Shown here one piece after another: positions 17,492 through 26,021 of a DNA stretch of 64,000 bases. Under the pieces are notes generated by a model. That model was not told where the DNA came from, did not search any database, and saw only the letters and a program-made list of their open reading frames with translations. The DNA is from Alphaproteobacteria bacterium. GTDB taxonomy: Bacteria > Pseudomonadota > Alphaproteobacteria > Rhizobiales > Rhizobiaceae. Position 1 is the stretch's first letter; every line of letters starts with the position of its first letter. Both the position numbers and the translations under genes were made by a program. The stretch spans positions 124,001 through 188,000 of the forward strand of contig JAHJHT010000009.1 of assembly GCA_018823835.1 (NCBI GenBank). The letters run 5' to 3'.

Positions 17492-18412
17492 CTATCGCCG
17501 TTTGAACAGGCGTCCGTCAATCGTCACGAGGCCGAGCGCGATGAGAAGCATTCCGGCGACTTCGAAGAGTTCGAGGCGCTCGCCGAGGAAGAGGAAGCCG
17601 AGAAGCAGCGCGCTGACCGGCACGACGAGGGTGACCAGCGACGCGTTGGTGGCGCCGGCGGAGCCGATGAGCCTGAAATAGAGAATGTAGGCGAAGGCCG
17701 TCGAGACCAGCGCCAGGGCGAAGACGGCGGCCCAGACGGGGAGGCTTGCCGCAAACATTCCGGCAGGCCCCGACCAGGCGAGCACCAGAGGGACCATGAT
17801 GATTGTCGAGGCGGTAAGCTGGCCGGCGGCGACCAGCACCGGCGGCACGCCCTTGAAGCGGCGGGCGAAGATGACGGCGAAGGCGTAGGAGAGCGAGGCC
17901 CCGATCAGCGCGAATTTCGGCCAGACCGGGCCGCCGAGACCGGCAAGCACGCCCGGACCGACCATGACGGCGGTGCCCAGAATGCCGAGCAGGATGCCCA
18001 AAACCTTGTTGCGCGAGAATTTCTCGTCCTGCGTGACGGCGTTGGCGACCAGGATGGTCCAGAACGGCGTGGTGGCGTTGAGCACGGAGGCGAGGCCGGC
18101 GCCCATCTCGGTCTGGCCGGCAAAGATCAGCGAGAAGGGGATGACGTTGTTGAGGACCGCGAGCACGAAGAAGCTGCCGGCGAGCGGCAGGACGCGCGCG
18201 AAGGAGGGACCGCGCACGGCGAGAAAGACGTGGAGCGCGGCGGCGGCGATCGCGACGCGGAAGAGCACCAGCGTCAGTGGGTGGATCTCGGCGACGGCGA
18301 TGCGGGCAAAGAAGAAGGAACCGCCCCAGATGGCGCCGAGCAGCAGCAGTTGGCCCCAGTTGAAGAGCGACATCGTGGGCTGGCTTGCCCTGTCTGGCGT
18401 GACGGCGGTCAT
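17492..18412 (-). CDS. DMT-superfamily (EamA) transporter
   Basis: This 306-aa protein has about ten predicted membrane helices in two EamA repeats. The first includes LLLGAIWGGSFFFARIAV (about 23-40) and a WTILVANAVTQDEKFS segment; the second ends LLLGFLFLGERLELFEVAG. EamA proteins export amino acids, metabolites or drugs across the inner membrane; the substrate is unknown. The start at ATG 18412 has GGAGCCCGTTTC upstream. The amidase gene follows 27 bp downstream. It is divergent from the decarboxylase gene. Confidence 0.88.
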   Translation of the reverse strand: MTAVTPDRASQPTMSLFNWGQLLLLGAIWGGSFFFARIAVAEIHPLTLVLFRVAIAAAALHVFLAVRGPSFARVLPLAGSFFVLAVLNNVIPFSLIFAGQTEMGAGLASVLNATTPFWTILVANAVTQDEKFSRNKVLGILLGILGTAVMVGPGVLAGLGGPVWPKFALIGASLSYAFAVIFARRFKGVPPVLVAAGQLTASTIIMVPLVLAWSGPAGMFAASLPVWAAVFALALVSTAFAYILYFRLIGSAGATNASLVTLVVPVSALLLGFLFLGERLELFEVAGMLLIALGLVTIDGRLFKRR

Positions 18413-18601
18413 GAAACGGGCTCCGGCGCGAAGTCGAGGATGTTGCTAGCCCCGCTGCGGACCGGACGCCACCCGTTTCCTGCGCCTGATGCAACGGTTT
18501 TCGCGTGCTGGCCGGAGTGCCGGAAACGCCGTTCGATGCGGGAAGCGATTTCAAAGCGGGCCGGGTTGCTTTAGATAGCGGAAGCCACCCGAGGAGTGCC
18601 C

Positions 18602-19822
18602 ATGCAACGATTCGAGAATGCCCGTGAGGCCGCGCTTGCGCTTCGGCCCGACGATTCGGTCTACTGCTTCCACCCGGAAGTTCTGAAGGCCGACGCGCGG
18701 CAGTTCATGTCGATGTTTCCCGGCAAGACCGCTTATGCGGTGAAGACGAACGGCGAGCCGATGGTGCTGCAGGCGCTGGTCGAGGCCGGCGTGACGGCCT
18801 TCGACGTGGCTTCGCCCGGCGAGTTCGCGGCGGTGCGCGCCGTCTCGCCCGACGCCGAGATGCTCTACATGCATCCGGTGAAGGCGCAGTCGGACATCAA
18901 GCTGGCACTGGAAAAATACGGCATCCGCGTCATCGCGGTCGACCACGAGGACGAGATCACCAAGGTGACGCGCGTGGTGCGCGCCCTCGACATCGACCCG
19001 GGCTCGATGACGGTGTTCGTGCGGGTGCAGACCAAGGGGGCGGCGGCCTACGAGCTGTCGAAGAAATTCGGCGCCGGGCCGGCGCATGCGGTGGAACTGT
19101 GCCAGCGGCTGAAGAAGATCGGCTACAAGGTGGGGCTGTGCTTCCATGTCGGCAGCCAGATCGAGGACCCCGACACCTACGAGAGGGCGCTGGCCTCGGT
19201 CGACTGGGTGCGCAACCGCATCGGCTTCGAGCTGTCCGAGCTCGATGTCGGCGGCGGCTTCCCGGCCGAATACGGGCGCGATCCGAACAGCAAGAAGCCG
19301 GAAATGCCGTCGCTCGGGCAGATCATGTCGCGGCTGCGCGGCGACATCGAGGAATATCAGTTCGCCGACATGCCGCTGGTCGCCGAGCCCGGCCGCGTGA
19401 TCGTGGCGCGCGCCTTCTCGCTGATCGTCAGGGTGCTCCTGCGCAAGGGCAAGCGGCTCTACATCAATGACGGCATCTGGGCGTCGCTGTCGGATTCCTG
19501 GGTCGGCAAGATCACGCTGCCGGCGCGCTTCATTCCCGACCCGGCCATCCGCTCGCGCAACGGCAGTGAGAAGAACATCGTGCCGTTCAAGGTGTGCGGC
19601 GCGACCTGTGATTCTGTCGACATTCTGTCGCGGCCGTTCTGGCTGCCGGAGACGGTGGACACGGGCGACTGGATCGAAATCGGCCATATCGGCGCCTATT
19701 CGCTGTCGCTGAGGACCCGCTTCAACGGATTTTATCCCGACACATTCGTCGAGGTGACAACGCCATTCGACGAAGGCGATGCGCCACAGGGCTTTGCCAG
19801 CCTGGAGACGATGGCGGATTAG
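18602..19822 (+). CDS. Group IV (fold III) PLP decarboxylase, ornithine/lysine type
   Basis: This 406-aa alanine-racemase-fold decarboxylase has the PLP lysine K48 in AYAVKTN, the GGGFPAEY phosphate-binding loop, LVAEPGR, and the C-terminal CGATCDSVD with the subunit-sharing active-site cysteine. Length and motifs match bacterial eukaryotic-type ornithine decarboxylases and the bifunctional lysine/ornithine enzymes of alphaproteobacteria. These make putrescine or cadaverine and feed homospermidine/spermidine synthesis. Which amino acid is preferred cannot be read from the sequence alone. The ATG at 18602 follows GAGGAG at 5-nt spacing; an in-frame GTG two codons earlier is less likely. Confidence 0.9.
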   Translation: MQRFENAREAALALRPDDSVYCFHPEVLKADARQFMSMFPGKTAYAVKTNGEPMVLQALVEAGVTAFDVASPGEFAAVRAVSPDAEMLYMHPVKAQSDIKLALEKYGIRVIAVDHEDEITKVTRVVRALDIDPGSMTVFVRVQTKGAAAYELSKKFGAGPAHAVELCQRLKKIGYKVGLCFHVGSQIEDPDTYERALASVDWVRNRIGFELSELDVGGGFPAEYGRDPNSKKPEMPSLGQIMSRLRGDIEEYQFADMPLVAEPGRVIVARAFSLIVRVLLRKGKRLYINDGIWASLSDSWVGKITLPARFIPDPAIRSRNGSEKNIVPFKVCGATCDSVDILSRPFWLPETVDTGDWIEIGHIGAYSLSLRTRFNGFYPDTFVEVTTPFDEGDAPQGFASLETMAD

Positions 19823-19928
19823 GCGCGGCTGCCGGGCCGCTTGCCAGCTCGTCGCTAGGCAGCCCGCCCTAAGCCGACGAGGCGACTTCAGCGATGTTCC
19901 GGCGCGTTTCGGATGCTATTGTGCGGCC

Positions 19929-20987
19929 ATGCGGTCCTCCCATTCCCATCTTTGGCCCGGCGTGCCGCTGGCGCTCGGCTCGGCTGTCCTGTTTGGCGCC
20001 GCCGCGCCGCTCGCCAAGCTGCTTCTCGGCAAAGTCGACTCCTGGCTGCTGGCTGGCATTCTCTATGTCGGCGCTGGCATCGGGCTCGCGATCTTCCATT
20101 TCGGGCGCAAGGCCTTCGGGCTGGAGCCGGTCGAGGCGCCACTTTCTAGAGCTGACCTGCCCTGGCTTGCGGCCGTCATCGTCATAGGCGGTGGGGTGGG
20201 TCCGCTGCTCCTGGTGTTCGGCCTTTCGCTGACGTCGGCGGCGTCGGGGTCGCTACTGCTCAATCTCGAAGGCCTGGCGACGATGGCGATCGCGTGGGTC
20301 GTGTTCCGGGAGAACGTCGACCGCCGGCTGCTGCTCGGCGCCTTCAGCATCCTGGCTGGTGCGGTGCTGCTGACCTGGAACGGCGAGCGGCTGGAGCTCG
20401 ACATGGGCGGGCTCCTGATCGCCGGCGCCTGCCTCGCCTGGGGCATCGACAACAATTTGACGCGCAAGCTGTCGTCGGCCGATCCGGTGCAGATCGCCAT
20501 ACTCAAGGGGCTGGTTGCGGGTGCCGTCAACCTCGTCATCGCCTTCTGGTTCGGCGCGGCGATGCCGCCGCCGGGTTATGCCTTTGGCGGCGCGGTGGTC
20601 GGCTTCCTGGCGGTCGGCGTCAGCTTGGTGATGTTCATGCTGGGGCTTCGCCATCTCGGCACGGCACGCACCGGCGCCTATTTCTCGCTGGCACCCTTCA
20701 TCGGAGCGGCCGTCGCCTTTGGACTTTTCGGCGAAGAGCTGTCGGCGCATTTCGTAGTGGCGGCGTTGCTGATGGCGTTCGGCTTGTGGCTGCATCTCAA
20801 CGAGAGGCACGACCACGAGCACGAGCACGAGGCGATGGAGCACGAGCATGCGCATGTGCATGACGAACACCACACGCATTTCCATCCCGAGCCGGTGAGC
20901 GAGCCGCATTCGCACTGGCACCGCCATGCGCCGATGCGACACATGCATCCGCACTACCCCGACCTGCACCACCGCCACGAGCACTGA
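19929..20987 (+). CDS. EamA/DMT transporter with histidine-rich C-terminal tail
   Basis: This 352-aa protein has about ten membrane helices in two EamA repeats (residues about 8-290), then a 60-residue tail (293-352) with 23 histidines in HxH patterns (HDHEHEHE, HEHAHVHD, HHTHFH, HRHEH). The tail should be cytosolic if the helix count is even, and resembles metal-binding tails of Ni/Co/Zn transporters and chaperones, so metal export or metal sensing is a reasonable inference; the cargo remains unproven. The start is the ATG at 19929 (MRSSHSHLWPG). It stands alone, 106 bp after the decarboxylase gene. Confidence 0.88.
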   Translation: MRSSHSHLWPGVPLALGSAVLFGAAAPLAKLLLGKVDSWLLAGILYVGAGIGLAIFHFGRKAFGLEPVEAPLSRADLPWLAAVIVIGGGVGPLLLVFGLSLTSAASGSLLLNLEGLATMAIAWVVFRENVDRRLLLGAFSILAGAVLLTWNGERLELDMGGLLIAGACLAWGIDNNLTRKLSSADPVQIAILKGLVAGAVNLVIAFWFGAAMPPPGYAFGGAVVGFLAVGVSLVMFMLGLRHLGTARTGAYFSLAPFIGAAVAFGLFGEELSAHFVVAALLMAFGLWLHLNERHDHEHEHEAMEHEHAHVHDEHHTHFHPEPVSEPHSHWHRHAPMRHMHPHYPDLHHRHEH

Positions 20988-21038
20988 GGCCTGGATAAGC
21001 GCCCGCTGAGAGCGTGCTTGCAGCCGCTCCTATCGTGT

Positions 21039-22217
21039 CTAGAGATTGGCCAGTAGCGCAGGTGTCGGCCAGCCGTCGACCGGCAGGCCGAGGCGGGCCT
21101 GTTCCTGGCGCACGGCTTCACGGGTGTTGGTGCCCAAGATGCCGTCGATGCCGCCAACGTCGTAGCCGCGGTCAACCAGCTTCTGCTGCAGCAGCTTCAT
21201 GCTTTCGCCCACCAGTCCCTCCTCGGGATTGCGGCGCTCGAACTGCGGATCGCCCGCAAGACGCGCGGCGAGGTGGGCGGCCGTCAGCGTGTAGATGAAG
21301 GACTGGTTCCACTGCAGGTAGATGTCGTAATTGTCGTAGGTCAGGAAGGCCGGGCCCTTGTGGCCCATCGGCAATACGAGGCCGGCCTGCAGGCCATTGT
21401 CGGCGAGCGGGCTGCCGTCACGGTTCGTCACGCCCCATTCGGCCCATTTCGACAGCGGCAGCTTGTTGGTGCGGCCGGTCTGGTCCCACGGCATCGCCTC
21501 GGGCACGCTGACTTCCTGCATCCAGGGTTCGCCGCGCTTCCATCCGCGATGCTGGATCTTGTTGGCGGTGGTCATGATGACGTCGGGCGCGCTGCCGCGC
21601 AGGTCCACCACGCCGTCGCCGTCGCCGTCGATGCCGCGCAGCAGATAGTCCGAGGGCAGGATCTGCGTCTGGCCGATCTCGCCGGCCCAGGCGCCCTTGG
21701 TGTCGGCGGGCAGGATGCCGCGGTCGATCAGGGTCAGCAGCGGCACGAGCTGCGGCCGGAAAAGCTCCGGCCGGCGGCAGTCATGCGCAAGCGTGGTGAC
21801 GGCGTTCAGCGTGTTGAAATCGCCCTGAACGGCGCCGAAATCGGTCTCAAGCGCCCAGAAGGCCGCGATGACGGGACCGGGCACGCCGAATTCCTGCTCG
21901 GCGCGGGCAAAGACGTCGGCATATTTCTTCAGGTTGGCGGCGCCGTTCTTCAGCCGGTAGTCGTTGATCATGCGGCCGGAGAACTCGGCAAAGGTCTGGT
22001 TGAACACGCCCTGTGCGCGGTCGCGATCGAGCACTTTCTGATCGATCGAAGCGCGGGAAAGCGCGGCAAGGCCGGTCTCTCCGACGCCGGCGGCAATGGC
22101 CTCCGCCTTGACGCCGTCGCGCCAGGCAGCGAAGTCGCCGCCGCACTCCTGCGCCAGGACGGGAGCGGGAGACATCAACATCAGGAATGCCGCAAGCGTT
22201 CCGGTGGGCAATCCCAT
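21039..22217 (-). CDS. Lytic murein transglycosylase (MltB family) with peptidoglycan-binding domain
   Basis: This 392-aa exported protein has a signal peptide ending near PAPVLA (about 22), a family-3 lytic transglycosylase domain (about 27-320) with catalytic E124 in FWALETDFGAVQGD, the GEIGQTQILPSDYL block, and a C-terminal PG_binding_1 domain (about 335-392; GYDVGGIDGILGTNTREAVR). It cleaves the MurNAc-GlcNAc bond to 1,6-anhydroMurNAc in the periplasm. The ATG at 22217 follows GAGGAGATTGCCC; an upstream TTG is less likely. The GH25 gene lies 68 bp upstream on the same strand, giving a small peptidoglycan-hydrolase group. Confidence 0.92.
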   Translation of the reverse strand: MGLPTGTLAAFLMLMSPAPVLAQECGGDFAAWRDGVKAEAIAAGVGETGLAALSRASIDQKVLDRDRAQGVFNQTFAEFSGRMINDYRLKNGAANLKKYADVFARAEQEFGVPGPVIAAFWALETDFGAVQGDFNTLNAVTTLAHDCRRPELFRPQLVPLLTLIDRGILPADTKGAWAGEIGQTQILPSDYLLRGIDGDGDGVVDLRGSAPDVIMTTANKIQHRGWKRGEPWMQEVSVPEAMPWDQTGRTNKLPLSKWAEWGVTNRDGSPLADNGLQAGLVLPMGHKGPAFLTYDNYDIYLQWNQSFIYTLTAAHLAARLAGDPQFERRNPEEGLVGESMKLLQQKLVDRGYDVGGIDGILGTNTREAVRQEQARLGLPVDGWPTPALLANL

Positions 22218-22284
22218 GGGCAATCTCCTCGTTGAGCCTGGTCTCTAATGGATGGAAGGCGAAATCGATCCGTGGCCGGATGTA

Positions 22285-23136
22285 TCAGGCAGCGTTTGCC
22301 TTGAGCCACTTCTTCCATGCGCGCGTGTCGCCGTTGAAGACATTGATGTCGGCGTCGCCGCGGATGCCGGGAATGACGCCCGTGCCGGTGTACTGCCAGA
22401 AGGTGAAGGGGTGGTCGCCATACCTGGCGGTCGGATGGCCGGCAACGGAGCGCACCCAGTAGGGATAGCCGCGGAAGCCGGACAGGCCGTTGTCTTCGAA
22501 GAAGTCGACGGAGGTGTAGATGATCGGCTTCTTGCCGTAATGCTTCTCGACGATCTGCAGGAAGATGCGCATCTCGCTGCGCACGGTGGCCGGGTCGGGC
22601 CTGAGCTTGCAGGTCGGCGACTGCGGATTCCATTCCATGTCGAGGACGGGCGGCAGCGCGCCCTTTTCCTTGGGAACGTTGTCGATGAACCAGCGCGCCT
22701 GCTCGGCGGCCGGGCGGCAGAAGTAGTAGAAATGATAGGCGGCACGCGGCACGCCGGCTGCCTTCGCCTTGCGCCAGTGCTCGGCAAAGAGGTCGTCGAC
22801 GCGGTCGCCGCCCTCGGTCGCCTTGATGAAGGCGAAGGAGACGCCGCTGGTCCTGGCCTTGTGCCAGTCGACGGAGCCCTGATATTTCGACACGTCTGTG
22901 CCGTGAACGGCATAGTTCCACGGCGCGCCGCCTTCCCACTTGTGCGGGTCGCTGTCGGAGAAGCGCGGATGGGTGGCGGCGACCCCGGTCGAGCTGGTGG
23001 TGGCGGAAAAGTCCGGCGTCAGCGCATCGACGGTGGAGCAGGCCGACAGCGCAGCCAGCAGAGCAAGACCCGCCGCGGCGCGCAGCGCGCGGCCCGCCAG
23101 GCCAAGTGAAGCGTCGTGCACATTCCGGTTCAGCAT
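22285..23136 (-). CDS. GH25 lysozyme-like lipoprotein
   Basis: This 283-aa protein has a lipoprotein signal whose lipobox is LSAC (C33). The GH25 (Chalaropsis lysozyme) domain spans about 78-275, with D81 in GTDVSKYQG and catalytic D166-M-E168 in VLDMEWN. It would hydrolyse beta-1,4 bonds between MurNAc and GlcNAc while anchored to a membrane, probably the inner leaflet of the outer membrane. The residue after the lipid cysteine is Ser, which is compatible with outer-membrane sorting. It is upstream of, and on the same strand as, the MltB-like gene. Confidence 0.9.
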   Translation of the reverse strand: MLNRNVHDASLGLAGRALRAAAGLALLAALSACSTVDALTPDFSATTSSTGVAATHPRFSDSDPHKWEGGAPWNYAVHGTDVSKYQGSVDWHKARTSGVSFAFIKATEGGDRVDDLFAEHWRKAKAAGVPRAAYHFYYFCRPAAEQARWFIDNVPKEKGALPPVLDMEWNPQSPTCKLRPDPATVRSEMRIFLQIVEKHYGKKPIIYTSVDFFEDNGLSGFRGYPYWVRSVAGHPTARYGDHPFTFWQYTGTGVIPGIRGDADINVFNGDTRAWKKWLKANAA

Positions 23137-23343
23137 CTGTCCCCAAGACCCCCGAAGCGGCTCGAACGCCGCTGGAACCGCTCCGCATTATAGCAGAGCC
23201 GGCTCCCTTCATCACCCATCATGGTTGACAATCGGTTGATTGCGCGCCCCCGCATCGAATTCGATGCCTGACGATTGGCGGCAGATAAATGGCCAAAACA
23301 TGGCAGGAGGCGGGATGCGGCGGCTGCCGCGCTGCCCGGCACA

Positions 23344-24000
23344 TCAGGCCAGGCGGGCCACCGCATGGACGGCGTAGCCGCGATAAAGCGTTTCATAGCG
23401 AAGGGTTGCGCCGATGCGCTGGCATTCCGATTCAAGCACTTCGCGCAGAGAATCGCGCGGCGTGACGTGGAAACGGGCGAGCCAGGCGCGCAAGGCGCTG
23501 CGGAACCAGGCGGGGAGTCTTTCCTGGCCACCGAAATCGACGATGTGGAGCGAGCCGCCGGGGGCCAGTGCGTCGAATGCCGCGACGACCGTGCGGCGCC
23601 AGGGCGGAATCATCGACAGCGAATAGGAGATGACGACGCGGTCGAAGCCGTCGCGGCCGAAGAGGCCTTCCGCATCGAAGGCGCAGGCATCGCCGTGGGC
23701 CAGCGTGACGCGGTCGGCGAGATTGCCGCGCCGGATGGCGGCTGCGGCGGTCTCCAGCATGCCGGCCGAGATGTCGAGGCCAAAGAGCCGCGCGGCGGGA
23801 TAGGCGCGGGCGATCAGCGCCAGGTTGCGCCCAGTGCCGCAGCCAAGTTCCAGCACGGCGCCGCCCTCAGGCACGTCGAGCTCCGCGATCAGCCGGTCGC
23901 GGCCGAGCAGATAATATTTGCGGGTCAGGTCGTAGATGTGGCGCTGATAGCGGTAGACGCCGTCCATCAGGGCCGCATGCGAGGGGGCAAGCGTGCTCAT
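23344..24000 (-). CDS. btaB: Betaine lipid (DGTS) N-methyltransferase BtaB
   Basis: This 218-aa class I methyltransferase has SAM motif I ELGCGTGRN (51-59), GLDIS and a late VDFGGQERLPAWF block. Its ATG (24000) overlaps the stop of btaA, giving the diagnostic btaAB pair. BtaB performs three SAM-dependent methylations of diacylglyceryl-homoserine to diacylglyceryl-N,N,N-trimethylhomoserine, a phosphorus-free membrane lipid made by rhizobia when phosphate is scarce. The context with btaA makes the assignment much firmer than sequence alone. Regulation is expected through the Pho-box array upstream of btaA. Confidence 0.9.
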   Translation of the reverse strand: MSTLAPSHAALMDGVYRYQRHIYDLTRKYYLLGRDRLIAELDVPEGGAVLELGCGTGRNLALIARAYPAARLFGLDISAGMLETAAAAIRRGNLADRVTLAHGDACAFDAEGLFGRDGFDRVVISYSLSMIPPWRRTVVAAFDALAPGGSLHIVDFGGQERLPAWFRSALRAWLARFHVTPRDSLREVLESECQRIGATLRYETLYRGYAVHAVARLA

Positions 24001-25244
24001 CAGGCGTTCTTCACATAGAGGTGGAAGCCGCCATAGATGGCCGAGCGATCGCGCGCGCCGTGGCTGCGCGACGCGTCGTGATCGTAGCGCCACTGGTCGA
24101 GAAGGGCCGCAGAGACGCGGCCGGGCAGGAGCGTCTCCTCTGCGGCGGTGCGGAATATGACGCGGGCTCCGGGGGCGGCGGTGCGGGTGATCTCTGTCCA
24201 CAGCGCATTGAGCTGGTCGTCGCTCATCCAGTCCTGCGCGTCGAGCAGCACGAAACGGTCGACCGAGCCGGCCGGCTTGCCGGCGAGCAGTTCGGTGAAG
24301 TTGACGTGGTGGACGGCGACGCGATCGGCGTTGGCCTTGAGCGTCTCGTAATTGGCCTGTTCCAGGTAGGCGGGCAGGGCGGCCTCGCCAGGTGCCGGGT
24401 AGCGGCGGGCGAAGGCCTGCCAGGCAAAGTAGTTCTTCTTCAGCGGGAAATGGCAGGCGAGCTTTTCCAGCCGGGCGCTGAGCACGCTTTCCATTGTGCC
24501 GTCGCCAGAAGTGATGAGGGAATCATACTGGGCCGGCGGGATGCCGAGGCCGAAGAGCGAAGACTTGCGCGACAACACCATGCGGATCAGCCGGGCGTTG
24601 AAGACGGGCGCAAACTCCTCCTCGAAGAAGCGGCGCTGGTCGCCTAGATTTTTGGAAGCGATGATGCGGGTGGGGTCGACGCCGTAGAGCCGCGCCGCGA
24701 AATGGGCGGAGCCGATGAAGAAGCCGAGCAGGCCGGTCTGGTAGAAGTTGCCCTCGAAGGCGCGGATGCGCTTCCTGCCCCGCCAGTTGCGTCCCTCCCA
24801 GTAGCGGCGGGTGTCGGCATCGAGCTGCGGCGCGAGGAAGCGCTGATAGGCCTGGGTATTTGCCCTGTTGCCGGCCTCGCCGAAGAAGCGGAACAGGTCG
24901 GCCTGCGACGGCAGGTGCCGGACCGCCGCGAGCTTCAGGCGATTCAGCGCGATGTGCGCGGCATTGAGGTCGACGGCGTCGATGCGGGCCGGCGATCGGG
25001 TCAGGTAGGCGAGAACGTTGCAGCCGCCGGACGCGATGGTGACGACGCGGTGGCCCTCGCCAAGCGCCATGGCCTCGATGTCCACGTCGGGGTCTTCCCA
25101 TATCTGCGGATAGACAAGGCCGGTGAAGAGGAGCGCGAAGAGACGTTCGGAGAGGCCCGCCCTGGAGAGCGCCCTGTTCCGGTATACGGCCTGGCCGACC
25201 TGGCGGTTCCTGCGAAGGCCGATATCACTGGAAAGGTCGGTCAT
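24000..25244 (-). CDS. btaA: SAM:diacylglycerol 3-amino-3-carboxypropyltransferase BtaA
   Basis: This 414-aa DUF3419 protein catalyses the first step of betaine-lipid synthesis, transferring the 3-amino-3-carboxypropyl group of SAM to diacylglycerol. Recognisable blocks are the N-terminal LVYPQIWEDPDVD, TIASGGCNVLAYL (SAM site), VDLNAAHIALNRLKL, and FVLLDAQDWM near the C-terminus. The length agrees with rhizobial BtaA. The start is the ATG at 25244 with a weak GGGATT ribosome site. It is followed by the coupled btaB. Upstream at 25292-25331 lie 11-bp-spaced PhoB-type half-sites, fitting induction under phosphate starvation. Confidence 0.93.
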   Translation of the reverse strand: MTDLSSDIGLRRNRQVGQAVYRNRALSRAGLSERLFALLFTGLVYPQIWEDPDVDIEAMALGEGHRVVTIASGGCNVLAYLTRSPARIDAVDLNAAHIALNRLKLAAVRHLPSQADLFRFFGEAGNRANTQAYQRFLAPQLDADTRRYWEGRNWRGRKRIRAFEGNFYQTGLLGFFIGSAHFAARLYGVDPTRIIASKNLGDQRRFFEEEFAPVFNARLIRMVLSRKSSLFGLGIPPAQYDSLITSGDGTMESVLSARLEKLACHFPLKKNYFAWQAFARRYPAPGEAALPAYLEQANYETLKANADRVAVHHVNFTELLAGKPAGSVDRFVLLDAQDWMSDDQLNALWTEITRTAAPGARVIFRTAAEETLLPGRVSAALLDQWRYDHDASRSHGARDRSAIYGGFHLYVKNA

Positions 25245-25291
25245 GGCGCGAATCCCGTCTAGGACTGTTCGGACCGGGCTAGCGCGGCTTC

Positions 25292-25331
25292 ATTACGGGC
25301 AGGTGACGGTGTTGCGACAGTCCTGTGATGG
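25292..25331 (-). promoter_or_regulatory. Tandem Pho-box array upstream of btaAB
   Basis: On the minus strand four 7-mers follow each other at an exact 11-bp period: CCATCAC, CTGTCGC, CCGTCAC and CCGTAAT, with 4-bp spacers AGGA, AACA and CTGC. The central pair (CTGTCGC AACA CCGTCAC) closely fits the PhoB consensus of two CTGTCAT-type repeats with a 4-bp spacer. The array ends about 48 bp before the btaA start. Confidence 0.65.
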
Positions 25332-25391
25332 TTGCAGGAGGGGACGGGTTTCGCACATGTTTGGCGCACGACTCGATCCTTGGAGGTTTCC

Positions 25392-25781
25392 ATGTCCCGA
25401 CACGATTTCGACCCCGCTACCGTGACGCCGGACGGTCGGCCGCCGGCAAAGGCGCGGCTGTTCGACGGATCCGTCGAAGGTCCCCATCGCGGTTCCGTCA
25501 ACGGCGAGAGCCTCGGAGCGCAGGTGACCATCCTCACCTATGGCAATGACGAACCGGGCAAGGGACCGGTGTTGCATGTGCACCCCTATGACGAGGTCTT
25601 CGTCGTGCAGCAGGGCCACGCGCGCTTCTTCGTCGGCGAGGCGGTGATCGACGCCGAGGCTGGCGAGACGGTGCTCGGCCCGGCCGGGGTGCCGCACCGC
25701 TTCATCAATCTCGGACCCGGACGCTTGCAGACGCTCGACATTCACATGTCGCCGCGCTGGATCCAGACCAACCTGGAGTAG
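25392..25781 (+). CDS. Single-domain cupin protein
   Basis: This 129-aa cupin has metal-ligand candidates H62, H64 and E68 in LHVHPYDEVF, and H102 in GVPHRFINLG, matching cupin motifs 1 and 2. Cupins of this kind include small metal-dependent dioxygenases, isomerases and ligand-binding proteins; the exact role is unknown. The start at ATG 25392 has a strong TTGGAGG ribosome site. It is divergent from btaAB, and the intergenic region carries the Pho-box array, so phosphate control of this gene is also possible. Confidence 0.85.
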   Translation: MSRHDFDPATVTPDGRPPAKARLFDGSVEGPHRGSVNGESLGAQVTILTYGNDEPGKGPVLHVHPYDEVFVVQQGHARFFVGEAVIDAEAGETVLGPAGVPHRFINLGPGRLQTLDIHMSPRWIQTNLE

Positions 25782-26021
25782 ACGGGCGTTCCGCCCGGGG
25801 AGGCGGACCCCTCCAAGATCGCGAGACGACGAAACGCAACTCAGGGTGGGTGCGGCTGTCGGCAGTTCCGACGCGCCGATGCGGCGGGCCTCGATGCACG
25901 TAAAAATTGCATGATGCCATCTTTACAAGTATAGAGAGTATAAATTAGAGTTCTGCAATCCAAGATAGAAACAGTCAGGGAGCCCCTGGCAGGGACTTTC
26001 CGACGGGGTCAGGAGGGTTGC

